Shown here: positions 37,587 through 48,388 of the stretch, in pieces | Layout of the letters: the number at the start of each line of letters is the position of its first letter | How positions within the stretch are numbered: position 1 is the stretch's first letter | From: Pseudomonas asplenii | GTDB lineage: Bacteria > Pseudomonadota > Gammaproteobacteria > Pseudomonadales > Pseudomonadaceae | Assembly (NCBI RefSeq): GCF_900105475.1 | Contig: NZ_LT629777.1 | Location: 4,898,001-4,962,000 of the forward strand | Reading direction: 5' to 3' | DNA length: 64,000 bases | Translations under genes and position numbers: made by a program | Notes under the pieces: generated by a model | Database searches by the model: none | What the model saw: only the letters and a program-made list of their open reading frames with translations | Told to the model about the DNA's origin: nothing

Positions 37587-38669
37587 TCACTTATGCAAAA
37601 TCGCCTGGTGAATATCCTGCAGGGCCATGATCCGCTGCGCGGCATTAAGCTTGATGGCTTCCTTGGGCATCCCGAATACCACGCAGCTGGCTTCATCCTG
37701 GGCAACCGTCGCGGCGCCGGCGTCGAGCATCTCCTTGAGGCCCCGCGCGCCATCATCGCCCATGCCGGTCATGATGATGCCGGTGGCGTTCTTGCCGGCA
37801 AACTTGGCCACGGAGCGAAACAACACGTCCACCGATGGACGATGGCGGTTGACCAACGGGCCATCAATGACCTGGGCATGGTAGAAGGCACCGCTGCGGG
37901 TGACCATCAGGTGTTTGCCACCGGGGGCGATCAGGGCCAGGCCGGGCAGGATGCGGTCGTTGTTGCGGGCTTCACGGACTTCGATCTGGCACAGGCTGTC
38001 GAGGCGTTCGGCGAAGGACGCGGTGAACTTCTCCGGCATGTGCTGCACGACCACCATGCCGGGGCATACCCTCGGCAGCGCAGTCAGTACGGTTTCCAGG
38101 GCTTGGGTGCCGCCGGTCGAAGTGCCGATGGCGACGATGCGTTCGGTAGTCTGGGCCATGGCGTGGCCGTTGGCGGCGGGCAGGATCGCGTCCGCGCTGA
38201 GTTTGCTGGCCGGCACAGACGCCGGCATCGCTGGTGCGGCGCGTTTGCCCAGGTTCCTGACGTTGACATTCGCTGCTGCACGGATTGCCGCGACCAGTTC
38301 GGCCGCCGAGTCGATCAGGAAGTTTTTCAAGCCGGTGGTCGGTTTGGTAATGATTTCCACGGCACCGGCGGACAACGCCTGCAAGGAGGTTTCCGCGCCT
38401 TTCTGGGTCAGCGAGGAGCAGATCACTACCGGGGTTGGCCGTTCAGCCATGATTTTGCGCAGGAAGGTAAGGCCGTCCATACGCGGCATTTCCACGTCCA
38501 GCACGATCACATCCGGCCATTCCCGGGCGAGCTTGTCCATGGCGAAAATCGGGTCGGAGGCGGCCCCCATGACATGGATGTCCGGCGTATCGTTGAGCAG
38601 ACTCAGTAGTACCTGGCGCACCACAGCCGAATCATCGACCAGCAGCACACTGATTTTCTTGTTAGGCAT
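37587..38669 (-). CDS. cheB: Chemotaxis methylesterase/deamidase CheB
   Basis: This 360-residue protein has a REC domain (residues 5-120, phospho-Asp in [14 protein letters not shown]) and a CheB esterase (165-355). The esterase has catalytic Ser in [10 protein letters not shown], His in [11 protein letters not shown] and Asp in [12 protein letters not shown] place the start at the ATG at 38669 ([10 protein letters not shown]); the longer frame to 39206 crosses cheD in another frame and is spurious. It is the last gene of the chemosensory operon, 2 bp after cheD. Confidence 0.94.
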   Translation of the reverse strand: MPNKKISVLLVDDSAVVRQVLLSLLNDTPDIHVMGAASDPIFAMDKLAREWPDVIVLDVEMPRMDGLTFLRKIMAERPTPVVICSSLTQKGAETSLQALSAGAVEIITKPTTGLKNFLIDSAAELVAAIRAAANVNVRNLGKRAAPAMPASVPASKLSADAILPAANGHAMAQTTERIVAIGTSTGGTQALETVLTALPRVCPGMVVVQHMPEKFTASFAERLDSLCQIEVREARNNDRILPGLALIAPGGKHLMVTRSGAFYHAQVIDGPLVNRHRPSVDVLFRSVAKFAGKNATGIIMTGMGDDGARGLKEMLDAGAATVAQDEASCVVFGMPKEAIKLNAAQRIMALQDIHQAILHK

Positions 38670-38671
38670 TT

Positions 38672-39163
38672 TCAGAGGGTTCCCATTGGTTGGTGCCGGA
38701 CCCAGACGTTGCCGTTCCAAAGGTCGAATACAATTGTTCGGTAGCCGGTACTGCCCATGTCCTGGGCGGTCAGGCACAGTCGATGACGCTCGGCCAAGGC
38801 CAGCGCCGCCCGAACATTCAAGCTGGCCACGTCCTGCGCAGGCAGGTTGCGGCGCTGTTCGGGAAACATCTCGCCACCACCGAACAGCTTGACCTGATAA
38901 TCCTGCGGCGTTGTGCCGTTGGCGCGAGCGTGACGAAACAGCAGTTCGACTGCCTCGTCGCCATATCTGCCATCCAGGGCATGGTCCCTGCGCAAGCGTG
39001 CCGGCAGCATGAAATGGCACATGCCACCGATCCGCCGTTGCGGGTGCCAGAACGTGAACGCCACGCATGACCCGAGCAGGGTCCGCAGACGCGTCGGCCG
39101 GGTCGCGAAGCTGACCTCCCCCGGCGCCAATACCACTTCGCTCACATCGACGGGCTTTTTCAT
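38672..39163 (-). CDS. cheD: Chemoreceptor glutamine deamidase CheD
   Basis: This 163-residue CheD has catalytic Cys in [10 protein letters not shown], His in GGMCHFML and Thr/Gly in [18 protein letters not shown]. It deamidates receptor Gln residues and in other systems partners CheY-P phosphatases. Its ATG overlaps the cheR stop (ATGA). The match is clear along the length. Confidence 0.94.
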   Translation of the reverse strand: MKKPVDVSEVVLAPGEVSFATRPTRLRTLLGSCVAFTFWHPQRRIGGMCHFMLPARLRRDHALDGRYGDEAVELLFRHARANGTTPQDYQVKLFGGGEMFPEQRRNLPAQDVASLNVRAALALAERHRLCLTAQDMGSTGYRTIVFDLWNGNVWVRHQPMGTL

Positions 39164-39969
39164 GGTTTGCGATAAATCGACGGAGCCACCAGCTTGAGCG
39201 TGTCATTCACGCCGTGGAGGCTTTCCGAATGGCTGATGATGAAGAAGCCACCAGGCTTCAGGCGTGGCAGCAGGCGTGAAACCACCTGGCTTTTGGTCTT
39301 CTGGTCGAAGTAGATCATGACGTTGCGCAGGAAAATCACCTCGAACTCCCCCAGGTCGGGCAGGCTTTCGTTCAGGTTGACCTGGACGAAATTGACCCGG
39401 TTGCGCAGGGCCTTGTCGACCAGGAAGGTGCCCTCCTGGCGACCAATGCCCTTGAGGCAATACTTGGTCAGCAACGGCATGGGCAAGGTGCCGGCGCGCT
39501 CCATGGGGTAATGCCCCGTGCGCGCCCTGGCCAGCACCTGGGTACTGATGTCCGAGCCGATCACCTCCCAGGGTGTGGTGCCCAGGCTTTCGGCCAGGGT
39601 CATGGCCAGGCTGTAGGGCTCTTCGCCGGAGGAGCTGGCGGCGCTCCACACGCGAAACAGCTTGCCTGGCGCCACCTTGGGCAGTACCTGCTGGCGCAAG
39701 AAATCGAAGTGCTTGGGCTCGCGAAAAAAGTAGGTCTCATTGGTGGTCAGCAGGTCCAGTGCAACCTGCAACTCCCCCTTGTGCTGATCGGTCATGATCA
39801 GCTTGAAGTACTCCCCATAGCTCTCCAGTTCATAGTGCTTGAGGCGTTTGAACAGGCGCCCGGCCACCAAGGCTTTCTTGGCCTGCGACAGGTTGATGCC
39901 GGCCGCGCGGTACAACCAGGACTGGAACTGGCCGAACTCGCGATCGTCGAGAGAAGAGGTGTCTGGCAT
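39160..39969 (-). CDS. cheR: Chemotaxis methyltransferase CheR
   Basis: This 269-residue CheR has an N-terminal helical domain (residues 5-75, [20 protein letters not shown]) and a SAM-dependent methyltransferase domain ([20 protein letters not shown] and [16 protein letters not shown]). The neighbouring receptor ends in EFTRF, a fit to the x-aromatic-x-x-aromatic tail that tethers CheR proteins. It methylates Glu residues in the receptor methylation helices. Confidence 0.94.
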   Translation of the reverse strand: MPDTSSLDDREFGQFQSWLYRAAGINLSQAKKALVAGRLFKRLKHYELESYGEYFKLIMTDQHKGELQVALDLLTTNETYFFREPKHFDFLRQQVLPKVAPGKLFRVWSAASSSGEEPYSLAMTLAESLGTTPWEVIGSDISTQVLARARTGHYPMERAGTLPMPLLTKYCLKGIGRQEGTFLVDKALRNRVNFVQVNLNESLPDLGEFEVIFLRNVMIYFDQKTKSQVVSRLLPRLKPGGFFIISHSESLHGVNDTLKLVAPSIYRKP

Positions 39970-39978
39970 GATCGGGCC

Positions 39979-40518
39979 TTAACGCGGATCGAGGTCGAGC
40001 CCCGGCGCCTGGGCGGCCTCGGCGAGGCTGGACATCTCGTCAATGGACAGCACCTTGTCCACCGCCAGCACGATCACGAACTTGCCCTCGACCTTGGCCA
40101 TGCCGCTGATGAAATCGGCGCGAATCCGCGCACCGAAGCTGGGGGGTGGTTCGATCTGGTCTGCCGAGATGTCCTGCACCGCAGACACGGTATCCACCAG
40201 CAACCCGATGTCCTGAGGCTGGCCCTCCTCCGTCCTGGCCTCGATGATGATCACGCAGGAGCGCCGGGTAATGGTCGAAGCCACACGGCCAAAGCGCGCC
40301 GACAGGTCGACCACCGGCACGACGGAACCGCGCAGGTTGATCACGCCGCGCACGAAGGTCGGCATCATCGGCACCATGGTCAGGCTGCCGTACTCGATAA
40401 TTTCCTTGATCCCCAGGATACCGAGGGCGAACATCTCGCCACCGAGTATGAAGGTCAGGTACTGCGCCTCCTCGCTTGTCGCAACCGCAGTGTGACGGGT
40501 GGTCATTACAGCGCCCAT
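39979..40518 (-). CDS. cheW: Chemotaxis coupling protein CheW
   Basis: This 179-residue CheW has the core YLTFILGGEMFALGILGIKE and VRGVINLRGSVVPVVDLSARFG. The ATG at 40518 has AGGGAG upstream; an earlier in-frame start is weaker. CheW bridges receptors and CheA in the array. It sits between the mcp and cheR genes, as in che2-type clusters. Confidence 0.93.
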   Translation of the reverse strand: MGAVMTTRHTAVATSEEAQYLTFILGGEMFALGILGIKEIIEYGSLTMVPMMPTFVRGVINLRGSVVPVVDLSARFGRVASTITRRSCVIIIEARTEEGQPQDIGLLVDTVSAVQDISADQIEPPPSFGARIRADFISGMAKVEGKFVIVLAVDKVLSIDEMSSLAEAAQAPGLDLDPR

Positions 40519-40553
40519 GTCATTCTCCCTTTGAGCCGGCATCGATCCTGCGA

Positions 40554-42209
40554 TCAGAAGCGGGTGAATTCCGATTCGTCCAAGGCACCGGCCATGTTCT
40601 GAGCGAATGCCTTGCGCGGTGCCTGCGCCATGGGACGCTGCGCCTGGCGATCGGGTTTGTTGCCGGCATTGTCCAGGTTGCGAGCAGGTGCAGCCCTGGG
40701 TGTGGCATCGAGCACGAAGAAGCTCATGGCCTGCTGCAACTGCTCGGCCTGGCTGCTCATTTCTTCTGCGGTGGCGGCCAGTTCCTCACTGCTCGAGGCG
40801 TTCTGCTGGGTGACCTGGTTGAGCTGGGTCATCGCCATGTTGATCTGCGCGACACCGGCGGCCTGCTCCTCGGACGCGGCACTGATTTCCTGCACCAGAT
40901 CGGAAGTCTTGGTGATCGAGGGGACCATTTCATCGAGCAGCTTGCCGGCCTTCTCGGCCATGTCCACGCTGCTGGAAGACAACTCGCCGATTTCCTGGGC
41001 GGCCACCTGGCTGCGCTCGGCCAGCTTGCGCACTTCGGCGGCCACTACCGCGAAGCCCTTGCCATGCTCACCGGCCCGCGCGGCCTCGATGGCAGCGTTG
41101 AGGGCGAGCAGATTGGTCTGGTAGGCGATGTCATCAATAATGCTGATACGCTGGGCGATTTTTTTCATCGCCACCACCGTCTGCTGCACCGATTCGCCGC
41201 CGTCGGCGGCCTCCTTGGCCGCCTTGCTGGCCATGCCATCGGTGACCTTGGCGTTCTCGGTATTCTGGTTGATGCTGGCGCTCATCTGCTCCACCGACGC
41301 ACTGGTCTCCTCGACACTGGCCGCCTGCTCGCTGGTGGCCTGGCTCATCGATTGCGCGGTGGCGCTGACCTGCTCCGAGGCGCTGGCCAGATTGTCGGCG
41401 GCGTTGCGCACATCGCCGATGATATGCGCCAGCTTGCCAACCATGTTGCGCATGGCGTTGAGCACCATGCCGGTCTCATCCTTCGCACCCGATTCGATAT
41501 GGGCGTTGAGACTGCCCTCGGCCAGTTGCTCGGCCGCTGCCGCCGCGTGGCGTAACGGCCGCGAGATGATCCGGGCGATGAACAATGCCAGCCCCAGGCC
41601 GACCAACAGTGCAACGATCAAGGCCGCGACGATCGACAGACGTGAGCTTTCGTACAATTCCGAGCCCCGATCACCGGCCAACGTGGCGCCGACGTCGTTG
41701 AGTTCGATCATTTTCTGCAGGCGACTCGTCAGCTCATCAAAATGCACCTTGGACTCGCCGCGCAGCACGCCACGAGCCTGATCCACCTCATTCTGCCGGG
41801 ACAGTTCGAACAGTTTCTGACTGGCCGCCAGGTAGGTACCCCAGGCGCTCTTGACGCTGTCGAGAAGCAGACGATCTTCGTCGTTCGATAACAATTTCTC
41901 GTAGGTTTCGAGCCTGGTTTCGAACTGCTGGCGCGCCTCGACGGCTTCGCGTTCCGCCTGGACCTTTTCCTCGGCCACTTCGGTGCTGATGTGACGGTTT
42001 TCCTTCAGGCGATAGTTGGCTGCAAAAAAACGCATGCCTGCCGCTGCGCGCATGGATGGCAACCAGTTGCCCCTGATGTCCTGGGCCGCCTGGTTGACAC
42101 TGCCGAGCTGGACGATAGCGAAGGCTCCCATGCCGGCGGTCAGCGCCAGGACTATCAGGAAAGAGCTGATCAGCTTGATTGAAATTTTCAGATCGTAGAA
42201 CCATTTCAT
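40554..42209 (-). CDS. Transmembrane methyl-accepting chemotaxis protein
   Basis: This 551-residue receptor has a TM at residues 10-32, a periplasmic four-helix-bundle domain (about 35-185), a second TM (about 190-212, [20 protein letters not shown]), a HAMP and a signalling hairpin. The hairpin tip is [20 protein letters not shown]. The C-terminus is SEFTRF, matching the CheR-tether consensus (x-[HFYW]-x-x-[HFYW]). The ATG at 42209 has GGAGG seven bases upstream. It lies between cheA and cheW. The ligand is unknown. Confidence 0.93.
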   Translation of the reverse strand: MKWFYDLKISIKLISSFLIVLALTAGMGAFAIVQLGSVNQAAQDIRGNWLPSMRAAAGMRFFAANYRLKENRHISTEVAEEKVQAEREAVEARQQFETRLETYEKLLSNDEDRLLLDSVKSAWGTYLAASQKLFELSRQNEVDQARGVLRGESKVHFDELTSRLQKMIELNDVGATLAGDRGSELYESSRLSIVAALIVALLVGLGLALFIARIISRPLRHAAAAAEQLAEGSLNAHIESGAKDETGMVLNAMRNMVGKLAHIIGDVRNAADNLASASEQVSATAQSMSQATSEQAASVEETSASVEQMSASINQNTENAKVTDGMASKAAKEAADGGESVQQTVVAMKKIAQRISIIDDIAYQTNLLALNAAIEAARAGEHGKGFAVVAAEVRKLAERSQVAAQEIGELSSSSVDMAEKAGKLLDEMVPSITKTSDLVQEISAASEEQAAGVAQINMAMTQLNQVTQQNASSSEELAATAEEMSSQAEQLQQAMSFFVLDATPRAAPARNLDNAGNKPDRQAQRPMAQAPRKAFAQNMAGALDESEFTRF

Positions 42210-42238
42210 CGAGGAACCTCCATGGAATTGCAAATACG

Positions 42239-44284
42239 TCAGCGACCAACGACAGGAGACGACTGAGGTGCCTGGGCCATACGGGCTTCCAGGTGTACGA
42301 TTTGGTTGAGCAATGCCGGCACATCCAGAATCAGGGCCACCGCGCCGCTGCCCAATATGGTCGAACCGCTGATACCACGCAGTGAGCCGAAGAGCTTGCC
42401 CAGGGGCTTGATCACGATCTGGAACTCGCCGAGCAACTCGTCCACCACCAGACCGGCCTTGTGCTCGGCGTAACGCACCACCACCACGTTCTGCCGCCGA
42501 GCCGCAGGGCCTTCGTGGTTGAAGTGATCGCGCAAGTCCACCAGGGGCAATACCTCGCCACGCAGGCCCAGATACCCCTGGTCGCGGCTGGATTGGCGCT
42601 GGTGTTCATCCAGTTCGATGCATTCCTGGACCATGTCCAGGGGAATCACGTAGGTCGCGTGGTCGATGCCCACCAGGAAACCATTGATGATCGCCAGGGT
42701 CAGCGGCAGGCGAATGCGCACCACGGTGCCCTGGCCGGGGCGGCTGTCCAGGTCGACGGTACCGCGCAACAGCGAGATGTTGCGCTTGACCACGTCCATG
42801 CCCACGCCACGTCCGGACAGGTTGGTCACCGCTTCGGCGGTAGAGAAACCGGCTTCGAAGATCAGGTTGTAGATCTCCTGGTCGCTGAGCACCGCGCCGC
42901 TGGCGACCAGCCCTCGTTCCTGAGCCTTTTCCAGGATGCGCTCACGGTTGAGGCCCGCTCCGTCATCGGCGATTTCGATGACGATGCTGCCCGAGTCGTG
43001 GTAAGCATTGAGGCTCAGGTGACCCTTGCTCGGCTTGCCAGCCGCACGCCGGGCTTCGGCGCTTTCGATACCGTGATCCATGGCATTGCGCAACAGGTGC
43101 ATGAGCGGATCGCCGATCTTCTCCACCACCGTCTTGTCCAGTTCGGTTTCCGCACCGCTGATGATCAGGTCGATGTCCTTGCCCAACTCCTGGCTGACGT
43201 CGCGTACCACGCGGCGGAAGCGGTTGAACGTATCTCCGATAGGGATCATGCGCAGGTGCAGGGCACTGTCGAGAATGTCCTCCACCAGACCTGACACGGT
43301 CGAGGTGGACTCTTGCAATGGAGCGTTGTTGCAGGAACGGGCCAGCAGACTCGCGCCAGCGCTGGCGATCACCAGTTCGCCGACCAGGCTGATCAACTCG
43401 TCGAGCTTGTCGGCATTGACCCGCACATAGTTGCCATCCCGGGCTTTCGCCTCACTGGTCACCGGTAGCCGCTGAGGCGCGGCAACCGTGGCTTGTGACT
43501 CAGGCAGCGCGACCAGCTCGGTACCCTGGGCAAGCGTGCCGTCAGGGGTTTCGTCGACGGCGCGGATATGTACTTCGCACTCGTCACGCACGAAGTCGAA
43601 GACTTCATTGAGGGTGGCATGGCTGGCGGCGGAACGCAGGTCGATTTCGAAGCCCAGGTAGCAGCTCTCCGGATCCCAGCTTTCAAGGGCCGGAATGCTA
43701 TCGGTCAGCGTAGTCACCTGAATCATCTGCCCCAAGGTGTCGAGGTAGCGCAGGAACGACAGCGGGTCCATGCCATTGCGGAACACGTCCACGCCAAAGC
43801 GCAAGGAAATGTGCCATAACACCTCGCCCGACGTGTCCGGACCTGCGCCTGCAACGGCGACTGGCGCGCTTTCGCCGGGCTCGGTTGGTGTCTGGTAGAC
43901 ACTCAGCGAAGCGCGCAAGGCAGCTTCCCGCTCCAGCGCAGGCGGCTGGAGCACCTCGCCCCGATTGGCGACGACTTCGATCAGCTCAAGCATATGGTCG
44001 CCGCACTTGAGCAGTACCGCGATCAGCGCGGCATCCACGGCCACACTGTCATCGCGGATACGGTCGAGCACATCCTCCACGATATGCGTAAAGCTGACGA
44101 TCGGTGCCAGGCCGAACAGCCCGGCGGAACCCTTGATGGTGTGTGCGGCACGGAAAATCGCGCCGATGGCATCCTGATCGCCGGGCTCGTTTTCCAGTTG
44201 CAGCAAGGATTGCTCCATGGCCTGCAACAGTTCACGTGCCTCCACGATGAAAGTCTGCTGTGCCTGATCGAGATTGATGCTCAC
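42239..44284 (-). CDS. cheA: Chemotaxis histidine kinase CheA
   Basis: This 681-residue kinase has P1 Hpt (phospho-His in [16 protein letters not shown]), a P2-like region (residues about 150-270, [15 protein letters not shown]), P3 dimerisation helices ([19 protein letters not shown]), P4 HATPase ([29 protein letters not shown]) and a P5 CheW-like C-terminus. It phosphorylates CheY and CheB. It is directly upstream of the mcp gene and downstream of the STAS gene. Confidence 0.95.
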   Translation of the reverse strand: MSINLDQAQQTFIVEARELLQAMEQSLLQLENEPGDQDAIGAIFRAAHTIKGSAGLFGLAPIVSFTHIVEDVLDRIRDDSVAVDAALIAVLLKCGDHMLELIEVVANRGEVLQPPALEREAALRASLSVYQTPTEPGESAPVAVAGAGPDTSGEVLWHISLRFGVDVFRNGMDPLSFLRYLDTLGQMIQVTTLTDSIPALESWDPESCYLGFEIDLRSAASHATLNEVFDFVRDECEVHIRAVDETPDGTLAQGTELVALPESQATVAAPQRLPVTSEAKARDGNYVRVNADKLDELISLVGELVIASAGASLLARSCNNAPLQESTSTVSGLVEDILDSALHLRMIPIGDTFNRFRRVVRDVSQELGKDIDLIISGAETELDKTVVEKIGDPLMHLLRNAMDHGIESAEARRAAGKPSKGHLSLNAYHDSGSIVIEIADDGAGLNRERILEKAQERGLVASGAVLSDQEIYNLIFEAGFSTAEAVTNLSGRGVGMDVVKRNISLLRGTVDLDSRPGQGTVVRIRLPLTLAIINGFLVGIDHATYVIPLDMVQECIELDEHQRQSSRDQGYLGLRGEVLPLVDLRDHFNHEGPAARRQNVVVVRYAEHKAGLVVDELLGEFQIVIKPLGKLFGSLRGISGSTILGSGAVALILDVPALLNQIVHLEARMAQAPQSSPVVGR

Positions 44285-44335
44285 CTGGACTATCCCTGTC
44301 TATCCCTGTCTATCAATGAACCGTCGCGGTGCCGG

Positions 44336-44623
44336 CTAAAAGGCGGGACTGCGGCACAGTTGAAGCGTTTGCGTGACCGTCGGGCTCTTGTCGGTCAGGC
44401 TCAAGGCCATACCGGCGAGGCCGGCTTCACGCTCGATGACTGCAAGCAACTGCAGCCCGGCGCCATCCATTTCGGTGACCTGCGACAGGTCCAGTTCTAG
44501 GCACGCCGCCGCCCCCATCTGTGGCAGCAGCGCGGCCGCCAGTTCGGCGACGGTGTAGATGGTGAGTTCACCGTCAATGCCTACGCGAACCGTATCGGCG
44601 ACGATTTCGCTGGTAACGGACAT
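44336..44623 (-). CDS. STAS-domain protein inside the chemosensory operon
   Basis: This 95-residue STAS (SpoIIAA-like) protein has the core CLELDLSQVTEMDGAGLQLLAV. In phosphorylatable anti-anti-sigma factors the loop reads DSSG; here it reads DGAG, so the usual phospho-Ser is missing. That suggests a scaffold or nonphosphorylated binding role. It lies between cheY and cheA on the same strand. A role with CheA or the receptor is inference; I know of no established one. Confidence 0.85.
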   Translation of the reverse strand: MSVTSEIVADTVRVGIDGELTIYTVAELAAALLPQMGAAACLELDLSQVTEMDGAGLQLLAVIEREAGLAGMALSLTDKSPTVTQTLQLCRSPAF

Positions 44624-44645
44624 GGTTGCCTCCTGGGGCCGGGTT

Positions 44646-45014
44646 TCAGGGCAGGATCAGTTTGGAAACTGCCGCCAGCATCTGTGCCGGCTGGAAGGGC
44701 TTGACCACCCATGCCTTGGCTCCTGCAGCCTGACCTTCGGCCTTTTTCGATTCCTGCGACTCGGTGGTCAGCATGATGATAGGCGTGAACTTGTAGTTGG
44801 CCAGTTTCTTCACCTCCTTGACGAAGGTGATGCCGTCCATGTTCGGCATGTTCACGTCGCTGATGATCAGGTGTACTTTCTGCCCGGTGAGTTTGCTCAG
44901 CGCGTCTTTGCCATCGCTCGCCTCGATCACGTCGTAACCGGCGCTTTTCAAGGCAATCCCGACCACTTGCCGCACACTGCTGGAGTCGTCGACCACTAAT
45001 ACGTTCTTCGCCAT
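44646..45014 (-). CDS. cheY: Chemotaxis response regulator CheY
   Basis: This 122-residue single-domain receiver has acidic residues VVDDSSSVRQ, phospho-Asp in LIISDVNMPNMDGI, Thr in IMLTTESQ and Lys in WVVKPFQP. It is upstream of STAS and cheA in the operon, and its target (flagellar switch or other) is not shown by sequence. Confidence 0.92.
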   Translation of the reverse strand: MAKNVLVVDDSSSVRQVVGIALKSAGYDVIEASDGKDALSKLTGQKVHLIISDVNMPNMDGITFVKEVKKLANYKFTPIIMLTTESQESKKAEGQAAGAKAWVVKPFQPAQMLAAVSKLILP

Positions 45015-45023
45015 GATGGGCTC

Positions 45024-46244
45024 CTAAAAGAAAGTGATTTCTGCTGAACTCTGTTGGGCGGCGGCTGTGCCATGGTGTGTACGCCGCTGTTCGTCGGTGG
45101 CGTAGGTGGATTCCATGCGCGCCAGCCATTGCCGGGCGTCCATGGTTTCGGCCTGGCCCGGCGACTGGCGGGCCTGCAACAGGTGATCGTGCAACGCGGT
45201 GATGTTGTCGCGCACGTGGCTGAGAATCTGGCTGACCCGATCCTGGAATTGCAGGTTGACCAGCACGTCGGTCAGCTCGTCGCGAATCCCGTGGCTTTCC
45301 TGCTTGAGCAGATCGGCGGAGTCGGCCAGGCGACCGGTGATGTCCTGGAAACGTGCAAGTACAAGCTGAATGCTCTGCTCGGACGCGCCGACGGAATGGC
45401 TGTCCTGGTCGGCGCTGCTGGACGCGGCCTGCACCAGTTGGGTAATGGCGTTGTTGATGATGTCGACCTTGGCCGACATCTGCTGGCCGGTCTCGCTGGA
45501 CTTGCTCGACAAGGTGCGTACTGCATCGGCCACCACGGCAAAGCCACGACCGGCCTCGCCGGCACGGGCTGCTTCGATGGCGGCATTGAGGGCCAACAGG
45601 TTGGTTTGCGCGGCAATGGCCGCAACGTCGGCGGCCATGGTCCGCAATTCGCCGGTATAGGCCGTAAGCCCGCGCACCTGGCCGAGTATCTGGTCACGGC
45701 TGGTTTGAGTGGCCTTGAGAGAGTCGATCACCTGGCTCAGCTCGCTGTCGCTGCGCGCCAGCACCTTGAGCGCGCCATCAGCGGCCTGGCCATCCAGTTC
45801 GCCGGCAGCCTGCTGCGAGGCTTGTACCGTCTCCTGCAAGCGCGTGGCGATCCCGCTGAAACGATTGACCAGGCTGACAATTGCCTCTTCGGTCTGTTGG
45901 CGCGAGTTTTCTACCTGCTTGGCCCATATCGGCATGGCCCCCAGCAACACCTCATCGAGCGTCGCCCGTGAAGCCGCACCGTTCTGCGCGGCATCTGCGC
46001 CACTTTGCTCGCTCAGGCCCCGTGCACTCGCGCGAAGCACCGCATCACGTTGTGAGCGCGCGCTCCAGGCGCAAGCCACGAGACCTAGCAGCACCAGGAC
46101 CGCACAAGCCAGCAGGTTGGCCGCAGAGGTCGATTGCACGAGTATCCAGGTAACAGCAGGCACAACAGGGATCAAAGCGAACCAACGAAAACGCGGATGA
46201 CCGGAAATGGAACTGGGGCTAGGACTGGATTGACGCGATATCAT
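45024..46244 (-). CDS. Membrane-anchored chemoreceptor-like protein lacking a ligand domain
   Basis: This 406-residue protein has two adjacent TM helices (residues about 20-65) with almost no periplasmic loop, then an MCP signalling hairpin with tip [21 protein letters not shown] CheZ-like stretch [16 protein letters not shown] follows, and the tail is AEITFF. The ATG at 46244 has AAGGA upstream. It is the first gene of the cheY-cheB operon. It probably senses the membrane or cytoplasm. The exact input is unknown. Confidence 0.85.
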   Translation of the reverse strand: MISRQSSPSPSSISGHPRFRWFALIPVVPAVTWILVQSTSAANLLACAVLVLLGLVACAWSARSQRDAVLRASARGLSEQSGADAAQNGAASRATLDEVLLGAMPIWAKQVENSRQQTEEAIVSLVNRFSGIATRLQETVQASQQAAGELDGQAADGALKVLARSDSELSQVIDSLKATQTSRDQILGQVRGLTAYTGELRTMAADVAAIAAQTNLLALNAAIEAARAGEAGRGFAVVADAVRTLSSKSSETGQQMSAKVDIINNAITQLVQAASSSADQDSHSVGASEQSIQLVLARFQDITGRLADSADLLKQESHGIRDELTDVLVNLQFQDRVSQILSHVRDNITALHDHLLQARQSPGQAETMDARQWLARMESTYATDEQRRTHHGTAAAQQSSAEITFF

Positions 46245-46545
46245 GAATTCGATCCTTGAACGTTCTTGCCAATACAAACAACATAGGACTTATCTGCCCG
46301 GTTTGCGGCAACTTTATAGATTCCCCCATGCCTTTCGTCTGGTTTATTGCCAGTCGCTATATTGGTCCGCTCTTCCAGGAGCTTGTGGTGCGGGGTTTAT
46401 CCGCAGTCATATCGGTCTCGGTCAGCGCCCCACCGCTCAATGTGGCGGGGCATCCGGCAGCCACAGCTGCCTCCCACAATGAGCGCGCCATGTGGGAGAC
46501 GGATGCACCTGCAGATAGGCGCCGCAGGCAATGGCGAGTCAGATC
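46245..46545. other. 301-bp spacer between two receptor genes
   Basis: The spacer carries the likely start of the che operon transcript. I see a GC-rich imperfect inverted repeat near 46420-46445 and no convincing gene or terminator. Confidence 0.3.
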
Positions 46546-47901
46546 CTACCCGACCCAGCCCACTGCCGTTTTCGGAATGATGTCGGACTCCTCCATCTTG
46601 GACGCGAACATGCTCACCGCCTCCACCGCATCGCTGGTGCCGCTGCGGATCTGCAGAATGACCGATCCGGCCTGATCCGCCAGGGTGACGCCGCGTTGCG
46701 CGCCTTCCTGGGTGACATGCATGCTGGCCACCGCGTCGCGGGTTTCCGCGAGGATCTTGCCGATCACCTCGGCAATCTCGGTGGTCGAACGGCTGGTGCG
46801 TCCGGCCAACTGTCGTACTTCGTCCGCAACGACGGCAAAGCCGCGGCCCTGGTCGCCCGCACGGGCCGCTTCGATGGCCGCGTTGAGGGCCAGCAGGTTG
46901 GTCTGTTCGGCGATCCCCCGGATCGTGTTGACAATCGCCGAAATTTCCTCGGAACGGCCACCCAGTTGTCCCACCAGACGTGACGAGTTACCGATGTTGT
47001 CGGCAATCAGGCGCATTTCCTTGGCCGTCTGCTGGATGACCTGTTCGCCCTGCTCGGCGACACGCTCCGTCTCGGCGGAAATATGGTAGGCCCGCGCTGC
47101 GCCCAGCGAGTCTGCTTCGAACTTCTCGACCCGCTCGGTGATGTCGCTGGCGAATTTGACGATCTTGCTCAATTTGCCTGCGGCATCGAAAACCGGGTTA
47201 TAGGTTGCTTCCAGCCAGACGGTCCTGCCGTTTTTACCGATGCGTTTGAATTGGCCGCTGAAGAACTCACCGGCGTTGAGTCGGCGCCAGAAGTCGCTGT
47301 ACTCGCTGCTGTTGACCAGGCTGGGCTCACAAAACATGCGATGCTGCTTGCCCTTCAGATCCGCCTTGGCATAGCCCATGGTGGAGAGGAAGTTATCATT
47401 GGCCCAGAGGATATTGCCGTTCAGGTCGAACTCGATCACCGCCATTGCCCGATCAAGCGCCGTCAGCTTGCTGTTCGTTTCCGCCTCCCTGACTACCTGT
47501 GCGGTGACATCCAGCGCATATTTGACGATCCGGGAGACTTGTCCCTGCTGGTCCATTACCGGGTTGTAGCTGGCTTCCAGCCAGATAGCCTGCCCCTGGG
47601 CATTGAGGCGCTTGAAAGTACCAGACACGAAGTTACCGGTACGTAACTGGTTCCAGAACTCACTGTATTCACGACTGCGGACCAGATCGGGCTCACAGAA
47701 GTCCCGATGAGACTTGCCGGGTAACTGATCGGCCCGGTAGCCCATCGCTTTCAAGAAGTTCTCATTGGCGCGGATGACCTTGCCATCAAGGCTGAACTCC
47801 ACCACCGCCATAGAGCGATCCAGTGCGGCAATCAATCCCTTGTAGCTTTCCACTTCGGCCGTCCTGGCCGCCAGTTCATTTCTAAGTTTTTGATTGAACA
47901 T
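46546..47901 (-). CDS. bdlA: BdlA-like PAS-PAS-MCP chemoreceptor
   Basis: This 451-residue soluble receptor has two tandem PAS domains (residues about 25-140 and 145-265, each with AVVEF/AVIEF, then GYNPV-type WLEASYNPV and WLEATYNPV), then an MCP signalling domain (tip [21 protein letters not shown]). The architecture and length match P. aeruginosa BdlA, which mediates biofilm dispersion. BdlA has no HAMP or TM, as here. The ATG at 47901 has GAGG seven bases upstream. The symbol is by homology of architecture only. Confidence 0.75.
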   Translation of the reverse strand: MFNQKLRNELAARTAEVESYKGLIAALDRSMAVVEFSLDGKVIRANENFLKAMGYRADQLPGKSHRDFCEPDLVRSREYSEFWNQLRTGNFVSGTFKRLNAQGQAIWLEASYNPVMDQQGQVSRIVKYALDVTAQVVREAETNSKLTALDRAMAVIEFDLNGNILWANDNFLSTMGYAKADLKGKQHRMFCEPSLVNSSEYSDFWRRLNAGEFFSGQFKRIGKNGRTVWLEATYNPVFDAAGKLSKIVKFASDITERVEKFEADSLGAARAYHISAETERVAEQGEQVIQQTAKEMRLIADNIGNSSRLVGQLGGRSEEISAIVNTIRGIAEQTNLLALNAAIEAARAGDQGRGFAVVADEVRQLAGRTSRSTTEIAEVIGKILAETRDAVASMHVTQEGAQRGVTLADQAGSVILQIRSGTSDAVEAVSMFASKMEESDIIPKTAVGWVG

Positions 47902-48388
47902 GACGCACCTCACAAAGGACGAACACTATACTAAGTGTATCGGCAATTTATGGGGCGACTTAAGGTCTCGTGAAAAAAAGTTGCAAGCCGTTCGGTGCCA
48001 GGACGAAGGCTCTTCAAGCCCTGGCGCCGAAAGCTGAATGCTTGCTCCCCTGCGCATTAAGCCTATCTTACTTTATATGGCGAAATGCCATGTACGTATT
48101 AGCAGTTAGTTCTTATTTGAATAGTTTCAGCATTGCAATTTGCATTCATGCCGTTCAATGAATTACCCAAATACCTGTGAAAAGGGCTGACAAGTGCAAC
48201 CTTATTACATGACGAGCAACATAGATTTGCGCTCAAGGAGATTGATAGGTTACTAACGAAAGTGCATGATGGGAAGCCCTCTTGGGCTTCCATCATTCCG
48301 AATGATAGTGACCTTCGCTTCATTCGATTCGTGTGCGATCAGCGGCCACAGCATCATCCGCCCATCTCAATAGATTGGCGGACTCCCC
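47902..48388. promoter_or_regulatory. 487-bp spacer between bdlA-like and mexE genes
   Basis: This divergent spacer contains a hairpin at 47993-48029 (10-bp arms, one wobble) in the bdlA-side leader. A long hairpin with a one-base bulge lies at 48266-48296, about 93 bp before mexE; neither has a T-run. I found no clear MexT (nod-box) site. An open plus frame of about 63 codons across 48180-48409 lacks a start and is not called. Confidence 0.4.
48266..48296. other. Bulged hairpin upstream of mexE
   Basis: Arms 48266-48279 (ATGATGGGAAGCCC) and 48284-48296 pair over 13 bases with one bulged G and a 4-base loop. The structure is strong and could be a terminator of an upstream transcript or an attenuator in the mexE leader. 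Confidence 0.35.

Noticed and set aside
38670-39206. N-terminal extension of CheB
   Set aside because: It runs through cheD in another frame; CheB homology starts at the ATG at 38669.
48099-48323. 74-codon minus frame before mexE
   Set aside because: No start site support; it overlaps the hairpin region and shows no domain.
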